A program made the translations under genes and the position numbers. Below the pieces are notes generated by a model, which saw nothing but the letters and a program-made list of their open reading frames with translations, searched no databases and had not been told where the DNA came from. From NCBI GenBank assembly GCA_002189035.1, contig NEEC01000007.1, positions 2,914,001 through 2,978,000 on the forward strand: a stretch of DNA of 64,000 nt, read 5' to 3'. This document shows, piece by piece, positions 40,316 through 50,312 of the stretch (position 1 is the stretch's first letter; each line of letters starts with the position of its first letter). This DNA is from Utricularia gibba (taxonomy: Eukaryota > Streptophyta > Magnoliopsida > Lamiales > Lentibulariaceae).

Positions 40316-43300
40316 TTACCCTGTTTTCAACTTCTTTGTAACTCTAAAAGCAAATATCCCCTTTGAGATATCTACAGAACTGCTGTCTTTGTTCACGGAG
40401 CTGGATGGCTTCGATGACCGTTTCAAAATTTCAAGCAGTGAAGCTTCACATGCATTTTCAGCAACGGTGGCGCTGTGACATTTGAGATGAGAGACGCTGC
40501 TGTATTTAGCTGTTGGATGCCGCGGGGTTTTGGTTTCTGGAGCAACCTGCGTGTTGACAAAATGTGATCTCAATGGTCTTGTGAGTTTCAAATACAGAAA
40601 ATGAAAAAAAAAACACTTGAATGATCAATGTGCAGTCTAGAGTTAGTATGAACAGACCACCAAGCATGTAACCAGCCTTGACTAGTGCTGGAATATCAAA
40701 ATGACTTACGGTATCAGTCGATGCCTCAGTTGATGTCACCTGGCCATTACTGTCATCCCTACTGAAAATAAAAGGCCGAACTTTTCCTAGCCCTGGCCTA
40801 GAGGATGGCATGGGATGGGATGAATTTCGCCCTATAAATGATGACTGCATCTCAGAATGAAAAAACCACATAAGAGTTGTGATTTGGAAAGCTAGAAATT
40901 TACAGGCTTCTTTGTTAGCAGAGCTAGAAATAAATGCTTCATTAAAAAAAGACTGTATAAGTGACGTTTGCAGAAGTACCTTTGAAGAGTTGTTTATGGT
41001 CCTCCCTTTCAGCACGGAGTCGAAGAAGGCTGCAGATTACAATATACCAGTTCTTAGTGACAGGACAAGAAAAGGTTCTGCATGATGGTAAAAAGACCAA
41101 CTCGTACATAATTCTTTAGGCTTTTTCTTGTTTGAAGGCACTATGTTCAGATTCTTGATAAGACCTAGAACTTCCCTGGCATTTCCATGATCATCTAGTG
41201 AAACCAAGTTGGGTTGCTTTTCCTGTTTGAAATTCATGTAATCAAACAACCTGGTTGATAAATGATGATGATCGTGTTTCACAACAATAACCAATCAGAT
41301 TTCGTGCAATTTTCTCATTATAAATATTACCAATTACAGGAGTCTCAAGAAACTCACCTTACTGTTGAAGAGGCGCAGAGCAAGGCTCCGCTGTATGCTA
41401 TCATCATCATCAGAAAAGTAAGGGTCTTCCTTGTCAGCCAACATCTCGAGAATAATCTGCTTTGTTTTTTTAGAACTTATGCGGGATGGTTTAAGTTGCT
41501 CATAATCTTCTTCCTCTTCAACACCATCGGAGACTTCTTCATCCTTGTCACTTTCAGGCTCATCTTCATCCAAAAACGTATCCCTAAGCACTGATCTACA
41601 TTTTAATTTCTGCAAAACGTTGTTAGTTTCCATGGCATCCTGCCGCTCAAGCCACTTTTGATGAAGCGCATCACAAATTTCCTTGTCAACTGGTCCTTCT
41701 TCACATTGTGTTGCTATAATATCATTAAGCTCCTCAGCATCTTCAGTATGCTCCTCGTCTTCATTTGCTCGAGTGTACTGCAGATCATTGTCACTATCAT
41801 ATTCTTCCTCTGCTTCCTCATCAAGAAAATCCTTCACAGGATCGCAACCTGTAAGAGTGGCACCGTCAATATCCTCTCCAGGACAAGGATCAACATTTTC
41901 TTTGTCTGTGAACTCTTCATCTGAAGAACTGGAATTATAAAAGGTGGATCACCATCAATAAAAACCAAAGCAAATTGGTGAATGAGATAAACTGTTCCCT
42001 GAAGAAATTCATACCTGTCATCCAATGAAGCAGAGTCAAAATTCGGACTAATTGTATGTAAGGATGAAGAATGATCCTCTTCAATAGAGTTGTGTTGTTC
42101 ATCGTTTAATTCTATTGCAGCCCCCTTCGATTCCAAGTCATCAAAAAGATCCTGCATGCAAGTTTTATACTGTCAGTTAAACAACACCAGAAGTACTCGC
42201 CATCTGAAAAAGCATTACTAGAGGTGCAAATTTTCTGAAAGGAGATTATTTTCATTTCAACAAGCCCAATTATACTTTATACTTCTGTGCGAATCATAAA
42301 CAACTAGAAGCAGAACATCTTTGATGTTTTTGAGATGACTTCTCAAATGAACCTACCATTTGATTTTGTTCCTGATCAGGGACTGGCTGCTGAGAAGTCT
42401 CACTGAACCCTCTAGGACTGAATCCAGAAGAAATCTCTTTGTCCAAAGGCTCAACAACAACTGAAGCAGCAACTGTCAGCTCATGGGTAATACCTTCCGC
42501 GTTCTCTGTAGCCCCCTCTCCAGCAGAGGGGTTATGATCTGAGGGCTTGTTTGGTGATATGCAGATCCCTTCACTGCCACAAAACCTGTTACATACATGA
42601 TAAAAACACATGTTAAATTCACGGAAAGAGTGCACGATCTCTAGGAAAGTGTCGCAAATCATGCAAGACATTAACTTGTAAGAAGGATAAGAATATTAAA
42701 GTTCATCTACTGACTTCTTTAAGAATTCAAGCTTTCTCCTTCGAATTTTCTCGAGAACTGATGATATTGGTTTCTGCACAACTGGTACTGGTTTAAAAGA
42801 AGCATCCCGAGTTTCTGAAGAAACCAACATCAGAGAAAACTTTAATTCAAATGAACTGGCATCTACGGACAAAGTACAAGCCTTTATGCATATTCTATAA
42901 GAAAATAACCTCGCAATAGCCTCTGTGTTTCCGCATGAAGTTCCTTTATGTTAGATTTTCGTTCCTACAGGTATCCCAAATTAGCCTATCACACGAACTA
43001 TAACGAAGAGTATAAAACAAAAAAGAGTAATGAATCCCACCCTTTTTCCCCCGCGCCATTGTCATTGCTATCAAATTCCTTTCCTTGCTTCTTCTTTTTG
43101 TTGGTTTTTGTCTCAGATTGCACTGCATTTTCATCAACCCTGTTCTCGATATTTTCTCCCAGATCAAGATCGTCGCCACCGAGTCCAACTAGAACTCCTT
43201 CTCCCTCAATTCTTCCCATTGCACCGTCGAAATCCAAAACCCTCCTGGCCTTCTTAGCCTCTTTACAACGTTCAAATTCACTGCCATTTTCCTCGTCCTC

Positions 43301-43579
43301 ATCAATTCCATCAGAAATTTGCTCTTCTGACAAAGTCAACTCATCGGCAGCGGCATTCGAGTCGTCGGAGTACCGCAATTCAGAATCATTCTCCAGTGCC
43401 TCTTGCTTCGCGAAATCAATATGGGTAAATAAAACAGGGTCACTATCTACACCCTGCAACGGGTCTAGCAGCGATTTCGAACTCGATTTCTTCACACGCT
43501 TGAGACGCCGAAACTGCACTTGACGCGACGGCGAAGGCGAAGGTAAGAATGACTGAAAATCATCATCATTAGTATCCAT
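40316..43579 (-). CDS. Claspin/Mrc1-like replication checkpoint mediator (MRC1-like domain)
   Basis: Ten exons: 43041-43579, 42910-42964, 42715-42814, 42357-42585, 42015-42151, 41358-41928, 41108-41222, 40980-41029, 40710-40844, 40316-40546; about 720 aa. Claspin/Mrc1 links stalled replication forks to the ATR/Mec1 checkpoint in the nucleus; the plant role is inferred. Seen: acidic low-complexity N-terminus (MDTNDDDFQSFLPSPSPSRQ), basic helix VLEKIRRRKLEFLKK, then the MRC1-like block DPVKDFLDEEAEEEYDSDND, EELNDIIATQCEEGPVDKE, LHQKWLERQDAMETNNVLQK, KQIILEMLADKEDPYFSDDD, REVLGLIKNLNIVP, AFFDSVLKG-like and a C-terminal SLLEILKRSSKPSS. All exon phases agree except the exon 1/2 border, which needs one more base; exon 1 ends in a G5-A5-G3 run (43040-43053), a likely assembly error. 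Exon 1 has a partial duplicate at 46757-47238. Confidence 0.8.
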
Positions 43580-44036
43580 CTGCAGCTATCTATATGCCTT
43601 TCGTCTCCAAAATCCTGGCACACGAGATGAAGCTTGAAAATCACGGGAGCGCAGAACGCAGATGAGGCATAGTAGGGCTATTCGGGCGGCAAAGCGTTCG
43701 AATTTCGACGGATTTGGCGGCATTTGCAACCGCGAACCTTCACCTTTTCCTTCCATTCGGAGTAGCTGGACCGGCCCGTACGGCCCATATTTTTGACCCA
43801 ACTGCACAGAGACCCATCACTGTAATAAATTATGGTTGGCGTCGTCTTCATCATGCAATTGAATTACAGAGACTGAATCAAATCCATAATTGTGGATTGT
43901 AATTATTGCTTCCGCATTGGATCTTTCTCCTCGGTTATTGGACAAAGGAAGCTGCTTAGAAACTTCCTTCAGCCCACCAAAATTTACGATTCTCCTCAAA
44001 GTTCCCCGCCTACCTTCCCCCGAAATCAGATCCACA
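43580..44036. promoter_or_regulatory. Shared head-to-head promoter (claspin-like / calmodulin-like)
   Basis: Only 457 bp separate the two divergent start codons. Around 43771-43789 lies a GC-rich palindrome-like cluster, GACCGGCCCGTACGGCCCAT, with two GGCCC cores. GGCCCA 'site II' elements bound by TCP factors are typical of replication and proliferation genes in plants, which would suit the claspin-like gene. No transcription start can be fixed. Confidence 0.5.
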
Positions 44037-44552
44037 ATGAACTTCACCGCATTCTCCGGCAACCCTTTTCGGCTCCGCCTCCCCTTCCGCCGCCGGAAAG
44101 CATGGGCCGGGTCTGGTAACAGTAAAAGGGACGAATTACGGCTAGTCTTCGGCTACTTGGACGCCAACAGCGACGGCAAGATCTCCGCTGATGAGCTTAG
44201 AGCTTATTTCGCCACAATCGGCGACCGGCTTTCTGAGGAGCAGGCGGAGGCTTTAATCAGAGCTTGCGGCGGCGCGGTGGATGCCTTGGAGTTGCCGGAG
44301 TTCGTGAAGATGATGGAGTTGCGGGACGTTGATGAGGAGGGTAAGATTGCCGTTCTGAAGGAGGCGTTTGAAGTTTACGTGGCTGGGGACGGCGGCGCCG
44401 GAGGCTGTATCACGGTGGATGGGCTACAACGGGTGCTCCGGAGGCTGGGGATTTGCAAATCACGGCGGCAGTGTAGGGAGATTATTCGTGCGTTTGATCT
44501 CGACGGCAACGGTGTACTCGATTTCAACGAATTCCATAGAATGATGACGTAG
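44037..44552 (+). CDS. Calmodulin-like EF-hand protein (CML), intronless
   Basis: Single-exon ORF of 171 aa starting MNFTAFSGNPFRLRLPFRRR. The in-frame ORF extends upstream to 43890, but this ATG gives the normal CML length. EF-hand 1 is canonical (DANSDGKISADE, 42-53) and EF-hand 4 is canonical (DLDGNGVLDFNE, 154-165). The second (region GGAVDALELPEF) and third (GDGGAGGCITVDGL) loops lack the standard ligands, so two functional Ca2+ sites are expected. The basic, hydrophobic N-terminus before the first hand might direct membrane binding; it has no Gly2 for myristoylation. A Ca2+ sensor role is family knowledge; targets are unknown. Confidence 0.9.
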   Translation: MNFTAFSGNPFRLRLPFRRRKAWAGSGNSKRDELRLVFGYLDANSDGKISADELRAYFATIGDRLSEEQAEALIRACGGAVDALELPEFVKMMELRDVDEEGKIAVLKEAFEVYVAGDGGAGGCITVDGLQRVLRRLGICKSRRQCREIIRAFDLDGNGVLDFNEFHRMMT

Positions 44553-45119
44553 AGATATTTCACACTCTCCATAAAAAAAAATTAAAAATGAAAATGTGAA
44601 ATTTATTTGTGACATGATGTGAATCTCTAATTTAAAAATATTTATAATCTTCGAATGTGAGGGGATTTTTATACTTAAAAAGTAATTCATTCAAGTTTAA
44701 TTTAAAGAGAATGAATCTCTTACAATTAAATTATTAAAAAAATGAAAATTAATTTTGATAATATATAAAAAGGTATGATATAATTGACAAGAAGATAAAA
44801 AAACAATGATTTGATTGTTGTATTGAACAAAAGTATAGTTATTTATATTAGAAAATTGGATTGCTTATAACATTTACAAAAACTCATACTTCTAAAAGCA
44901 ATGAATAATAATGATTTTTCTTTTGTTTGAAAAGTAGAAAATTTAATAGATTTAAATTGTGAACTTTCTTTCTTTTTTCAATGCGTTTTTTTTGTAACAA
45001 TTCAGAAGAATGAAATGGAACAAAGGATAAGATATGCAAACCAAAATGAATTTCGTTTTTTTTTTTTGGAACCAAACAACAATACAAATAGATAGTATAT
45101 GAACAAGAGAAAGATTAGC

Positions 45120-45970
45120 TATGATACCACCTGATATGATTTTTACTATTATCATCTCCAAGTTTAATATTGCTCATTTGTTTGATCTGACTCATTACTC
45201 TAACCATTCTTATCTTTCTAAAGAATAAATCTACAACATAAGAAGTATCATCAATATTGTAATAAGAGATGAAATGTGTTATCTTTAAGAACCTCTCAAC
45301 CAATTGAATTCTTTCTCTTTTGAGTTTTTGGTAAACCTAAAACAAAATCTATAGAAAAAGTCAATCCAAGGTTAAATAGGGGTAGGAAGAAGAATATATA
45401 ATCCCTAAAAAGTTGATTTTGATTTGATTTTATTCCACACTTAACATCTTTTACATATTCTTTCAACATATCTTCTAATATGGAGTCAATAAAAATATTG
45501 TTGAAGTTTGCCCAACATCTTGTTGATCTCAAAATATCCCATTAGACCACCACTATGAGACTCTTTCACCAAAAACTAATAAATTGAACATAAACGAATG
45601 CATAACTTGTTCTTCTTAAAAACTATAAAATTCTTTTATCATCAATAATCCAAGAATTTGAGCATCAGAATAATAACAAAAAATGTGTACATTTGTGACA
45701 ATGCATTTGCAACAATGTTCTCTTTACATTTCTTGTATTTGATGACATAATAAAATGTATCAATGAACTCTATCCATCTTACATGTCTTCTTTTGAGGTT
45801 TATTTAACTTTTGACATATTTCAAACTTTCATGATCTATATGGATAATAAATTTTTTATACTAAAGATAATACTTTTAAATTTAAGTACTCTTACCAATG
45901 AGTACAATTCATTAGTATAAGTTGGGTGATTAAAAGTAGATTTGAGTGTATTCTTTTTTAAACATTAAAA
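45120..45970 (-). pseudogene. Ty3/gypsy (chromovirus-like) RNase H-integrase relic
   Basis: The minus strand reads, with stops and shifts, TNELYSLVRVLKF (near 45880-45930), a DHESLK-like stretch, then DFVLGLPKTQKRKNSIGW (about 45305-45365) and VERFLKITHF (near 45270-45303). This matches the gypsy series RNase H (ELYALVRALETW), then integrase (MDFVLGLPRTQRGRDSIWVV, VDRFSKMAHF). Heavily decayed; no LTRs seen. Confidence 0.65.
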
Positions 45971-46523
45971 TTACCTCATATTTGTGAATTGCTAATCTCT
46001 TTACATTAGAGTATCACATCATGACATAATTGAAATGATTATGATTTATAAATATTTAAAATGAAAAAAACAAAACAAATTTTGTTTCATTAAAAAAGTT
46101 GCATATTATTTTTGAGAAATATAATTAGACAAATTTTATAAATATTTTATAATTAATTGGTTCTTTTAAAAAATATGCTTTTCAAAAAAAAATTCTTAAT
46201 ATTTAAAATATAAATAAACTATTAAATATTAGTTAAGATTTAGGTTATAATAAAAGTAACTAGTTTTACTAAAATAAATATTAACATAAAAAAATAAAAT
46301 CAATCAATTAACATTTCAATTTTTTTCATTAAATACAATTAATAGATATGATTTTTATATTTTATTTTATACATTTAAAATGGATATAAACATTTTATAA
46401 AAAACACTATAATTCTATAAATAACGTATATAATTTATGCTTAATTATCAATATTATAAAACATAATAATCAATATTTTTTTGTAAGATGTTATTAAAAT
46501 AATCGATTTTCGGAAAAAATTAG

Positions 46524-46549
46524 ATATATATATATATATATATATATAT
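46524..46549. repeat. (AT)n microsatellite
   Basis: About 13 perfect AT units. Confidence 0.95.
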
Positions 46550-46756
46550 TTGAAAATTAAGAATGAAATATTTTAATTAAAATCATAAATTATTTATATT
46601 GAAATTTAAATGATAAATTTATTTAAAAAATATAATATAATATGTTCATTAACAATAGTAAGTGTAATATAAATTTAATTTGATAAATTTGGAAATTAAG
46701 TATATTACAAATGTATATATAAATTTAAGTAATTGGAGTTAAATTCCTAATTCAGC

Positions 46757-47238
46757 CGTGGTGTTCTCGATATTGTCTCCCGGATCAATTTCGTCGCCAC
46801 CGACTCCAACTAGTTTTCCTTCTCCCTCAATTCCTCCCATCGCACCGTCGAAATCCGAAGCCCTTCTCGCCTTCTTACCCTCTTTACAACCTTCAATTTC
46901 ACTGCCATTTTCCTCGTCCTCATCAATTCCATCAGATATTTGCACTTCTGACAGAGTCAACTCATCGGCAGCGGCACTTGAGTCGTCGGAGTACCACATT
47001 TCAGAATCATTCTCCAGTGCTTCTTGCTTCGCGAAATCAATATGGGTAAATAAAACAGGGTCACTATCTACACCCTGCAACGGGTCTAGCAGCGATTTCG
47101 AACTCGATTTCTTCACTGCACTTGACGCGACGGCGGAGGCGAAGGTAAGAATGACTGAAAATCATCATCATTAGTATCCATCTGCAGCTGCCTATCTGTC
47201 TTTCGTCTACAAAATCCTGGCACACGAGATGAAGCTTG
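46757..47238 (-). pseudogene. Duplicated fragment of claspin-like exon 1 and leader
   Basis: This segment is highly similar to 43145-43636 in the same orientation, covering most of claspin-like exon 1 (SKSLLDPLQGVDSDPVLFTH, HIDFAKQEALENDSE and DEDEENGSE shared) plus the start codon and about 57 bp of leader up to CACACGAGATGAAGCTTG. It lacks 19 bp present in the parent (around 43499-43517), which destroys the frame just after the start, and has no downstream exons. The insertion edge near 46757 changes abruptly to AT-rich spacer. A non-functional partial gene duplication. Confidence 0.9.
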
Positions 47239-47377
47239 TTTACGTGCCATTGCTTAAAATTGCCTACTTTTTTTCTTATGTAGGCCGTCATAAATTTTCC
47301 TCTTTGGGAAGCTAACACTGCTGTCTGGTTCGTGTGACTCTGAGCACAGGGTTGCTGTATATTGCTCGGAGCTTGGC

Positions 47378-49140
47378 ATGAGCTACATGGTGAGCCTTTC
47401 ACCGTTGTGCTTGATATTCTCATCTTGTTTTTATTAGATTGTTTTTCTTATATATGTATCAGCCATCAAAGTTATCCTTAATCTGCAGAAGCAAAGAGAA
47501 CCGTCAGATTTGCATGTGAATGTTGCGGTAGACAGACTCAGTAACTTACCAGGTCATATAATAGACAAGATTCTATCTTGCTTGTCGTTGGGAGATGCCG
47601 TTCGAACGAGTATCTTGTCACAAAAGTGGAGATACAAATGGGTTACATTGCCTAGCCTTGTTTTTGATAATCAGTCAGTTTCAGTGTCTAGCCAAGATCA
47701 AACAATCGTAAAGAAACTTGTGAACATCATCGACCATGTTCTGCTGCTTCATAGTGAGCCTATACATAAATTTAAACTTTCTCATAGGGACCTTCAAGGT
47801 ATTACTGATATTGATAGATGGATCCTGTTTCTGTCAAGGGTTCTGTCAAGGAATTCATTCTTGAAATATGGAAGGGCCATAGATACAAGCTTCCGTACTC
47901 CATGTACTCTTGTCAAAAGCTGATTCATTTGGAACTTTTTAATTGCCTTTTGAAACCTCCACCCAATTTCAATGGCTTTAAAAGCTTGAAGAGTCTTGAT
48001 CTTCAGCACATCACCATGGATCAATCGGCCTTTGCACATATGATATCAAATTGCCCTGAGCTTGAGCGACTGACCATAATGAACTTTGATGGGTTTACCC
48101 TTCTTAACATACATGCCCCTAATCTCCTTTTCTTTGATGTTGGAGGCGTTTTTGAGGATATTAGTTTCCAGGATGCCTTTCATTTGGCTGTTGTATCAAT
48201 TGCATTGTATGTGAATACTGGATTTGATAGGAAACTTGCTTTTGGAAGCAGCTCGAACCTTGTCAAGTTTTTCTCTTCGCTGCCACATATTCAAAGGCTT
48301 GAGATTCAAAATTTCTTCCTGAAGGTATGACTCTCTTTGTGTGCCTCCAATTCTCTGCTAATTTTTCTTTGTTTTTACATTTCTATTTCTCTGCCATCAC
48401 CAATATCCCCAGCACTTTCGGTTTTGCGTTCTTTTTCGTTTAGGATTTTGGTAAACAGAAAACTTTCAAGAACCCCGACCCCGACTTGCTCCAACCTACC
48501 ATGGGCTTGTTCATTACATGCTTTTGCATCCTAGATTTTCGTTACAGTTTGTGTCCTTGTCAAATTGTAAAATATGTATGCGGATCATTTATGCTTATGC
48601 TGGAGCCTTTTCTTTTCCAGTATTTGGCTGCTGGTAATATACCCGTGGAACTCCCCACCCCCTGTGCTAACCTAAGCTTCTTATCGATCCGCATCAACTT
48701 CAATGAAATTTCGGAGAATCTAGCTGCCCTCTGCCTCCTCAGGAGCTCTCCTAACCTTCAAGAGCTTGAGATTCTGGTACCTCACATCCCACCGCATGAT
48801 CCATCCTCCCCGGTTGAATCTAGTGCTGAAAACTGGTGCTTTTCCATGTTCCCTTACCCAGGTCCGCACCGAGGAACAGGTTCTAGCGAGATCGCCCTCC
48901 GGAAGCCTGGACAGCTACTACGACTTCCCGTTTTTCCGACTCCGGGTGATGAAGATCGTGGGAGTTTCTGGGACGAGGCAGGAACTGGACTTCATGAAAT
49001 TCATTCTTGAGAGTGCCCCTGTACTTGAAAAGGTGAGCGTGAAGCCTGCTTCAAGTGAATGCGGATGGGACCTAGCCAAGGAGCTGCTTCGGTTCAAACG
49101 GGCATCCATGTTTGCTGAAATCGTGTACGTTGAGCCTTGA
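47378..49140 (+). CDS. F-box/FBD/LRR-repeat protein (At1g13570-like), two frameshifts
   Basis: Proposed exons: 47378-47389 (ATGAGCTACATG, then GTGAGC), 47489-48324, 48621-49140; about 455 aa. F-box proteins are substrate receptors of SCF ubiquitin ligases. Seen: F-box VDRLSNLPGHIIDKILSCLS, DAVRTSILSQKWRYKWVTLP; LRR-like stretch KLIHLELFNCLLKPPPNF, LKSLDLQHITMDQSAF, CPELERLTIMNFDG; FBD-type end RVMKIVGVSGTRQELDFMKF, ILESAPVLEKVSVKP and LAKELLRFKRAS. Two single-base slips interrupt it: near 47838 (GGG, one base missing) and between about 48830 and 48900 (one base extra). The start exon is inferred from phase and splice signals only. It lies 140 bp downstream of the claspin exon duplicate. Confidence 0.8.
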
Positions 49141-49818
49141 AAAAGGTGCCGTGTACGGTCCAACAGTTGGGTGTGTGTACATGAACAAGTAAGCTAGGGC
49201 AGTGCACGGAAAGAAATAGAACTTGCCTCATTAGTCTCAATTTATTTTAATTGTAAAAATGATTTCCACTTTCTGTACTATCTATTTTCACTTTGGATAT
49301 ATCCATCAACATAGTAGGAACATAATTGTTTACCTACATAATCCAATGCAAAAATGGTACTGATGTTGTAGTTTTGAAAAGCATAAAATATGGCAAATCA
49401 ATGATCTCTTACATGTAATAATAAATCATCATTGAAATCAATCAATGAAATAATCGCAAAAATCCTTGATCATTGGGGCTCAGGTATGGCACACTTGAAG
49501 CTATAACATTTTCTTTCAAAGGCAAGAAGCATGCGACAATACGATCGATTCTTGGGCTCACAGCTTTCTACATGTGCAAGAAGATCTTCAGACACACAAG
49601 AGTTCACGACATAAATCTGATGAGCAAGCAAGCAACATGTGCAAACACCAATCAGCAATTCCGCAGAAACTGGTGAAAAAGTGACAACCTCAAACCTATA
49701 AAAGACGCTTCTTCCTTAACATATTTCTCCCCGATGAAAAGGCTGAGAGTTTCACTGACACCCAGAGTTAGTTTTGCATGCCATTATCCACACAATCTCT
49801 CTCGCAATCCCACCATTG
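49141..49818. other. Tail-to-tail intergenic region
   Basis: 3' flanks of the F-box gene and of the small membrane-protein gene. No coding signal recognised. Confidence 0.4.
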
Positions 49819-50312
49819 CTAGATCATTATCTTCGGTGCTGGCACATCAGAATTCTCTTCATCACCTGGAATGTGGGATAGATTTGATTAAAAAATGACC
49901 AAACCGAGCCCAAGGACAGATAACGTTGCAGTAATTAAGAAAAAACCCCCAACTTTTTTTGAGTTGAAGAGGGAGACAAATGTAAGCAATGAGTGAAGTC
50001 ATGATTTTCAAGCACAGAAACAAAAATCTAAGTACCAGGAGGCACAGCGACAATGGCTTCGCCATATATAGACTTAAGGGTAGAGAGGGGAACAAGAGGG
50101 TTCGCCTCAACCTCCGTGAACAGTTTCTGTTTCCATCCCCAGATGGAGTTCTTGATGCACTTATTTTTTTGAACGAGTGATTCCTTCTCCGCCTCCAGCC
50201 CCTCGATAATTCGCTGCTGCCCGAATGATCTCACTGCCAAAGCACCAAATAATCCTACCAATGCCGCGTTGACGACGACGTTGCTGTTCATCGCGCCCAA
50301 TATCCGCTCCAT
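49819..50312 (-). CDS. Small single-pass membrane protein, function unknown
   Basis: Two in-phase exons, 50036-50312 and 49819-49865, encode 107 aa starting MERILGAMNSNVVVNAALVG; an in-frame ATG eight codons upstream (50336) is an alternative. One hydrophobic helix (about residues 12-29), then a short coiled-coil-like stretch (QQRIIEGLEAEKESLVQKNK), a basic-aromatic patch (SIWGWKQKLF), and an acidic tail DEENSDVPAPKIMI. Homologous small plant proteins exist as I recall, but I cannot name a function. The intron is GT-AG (49866-50035). Confidence 0.7.

Larger units (their letters stand above)
44553..46756. other. AT-rich spacer containing a gypsy relic and a TA microsatellite
   Basis: Apart from the listed retroelement relic (45120-45970) and the TA run, 44553-46756 is AT-rich with no coding signal. 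Confidence 0.5.

Noticed and set aside
42948-43523. Plus-strand Ser/Pro-rich ORF of 191 aa
   Set aside because: It is the antisense of the acidic claspin-like exon 1, where GAA/GAT codons produce long open antisense frames; the same applies to 46758-47174.
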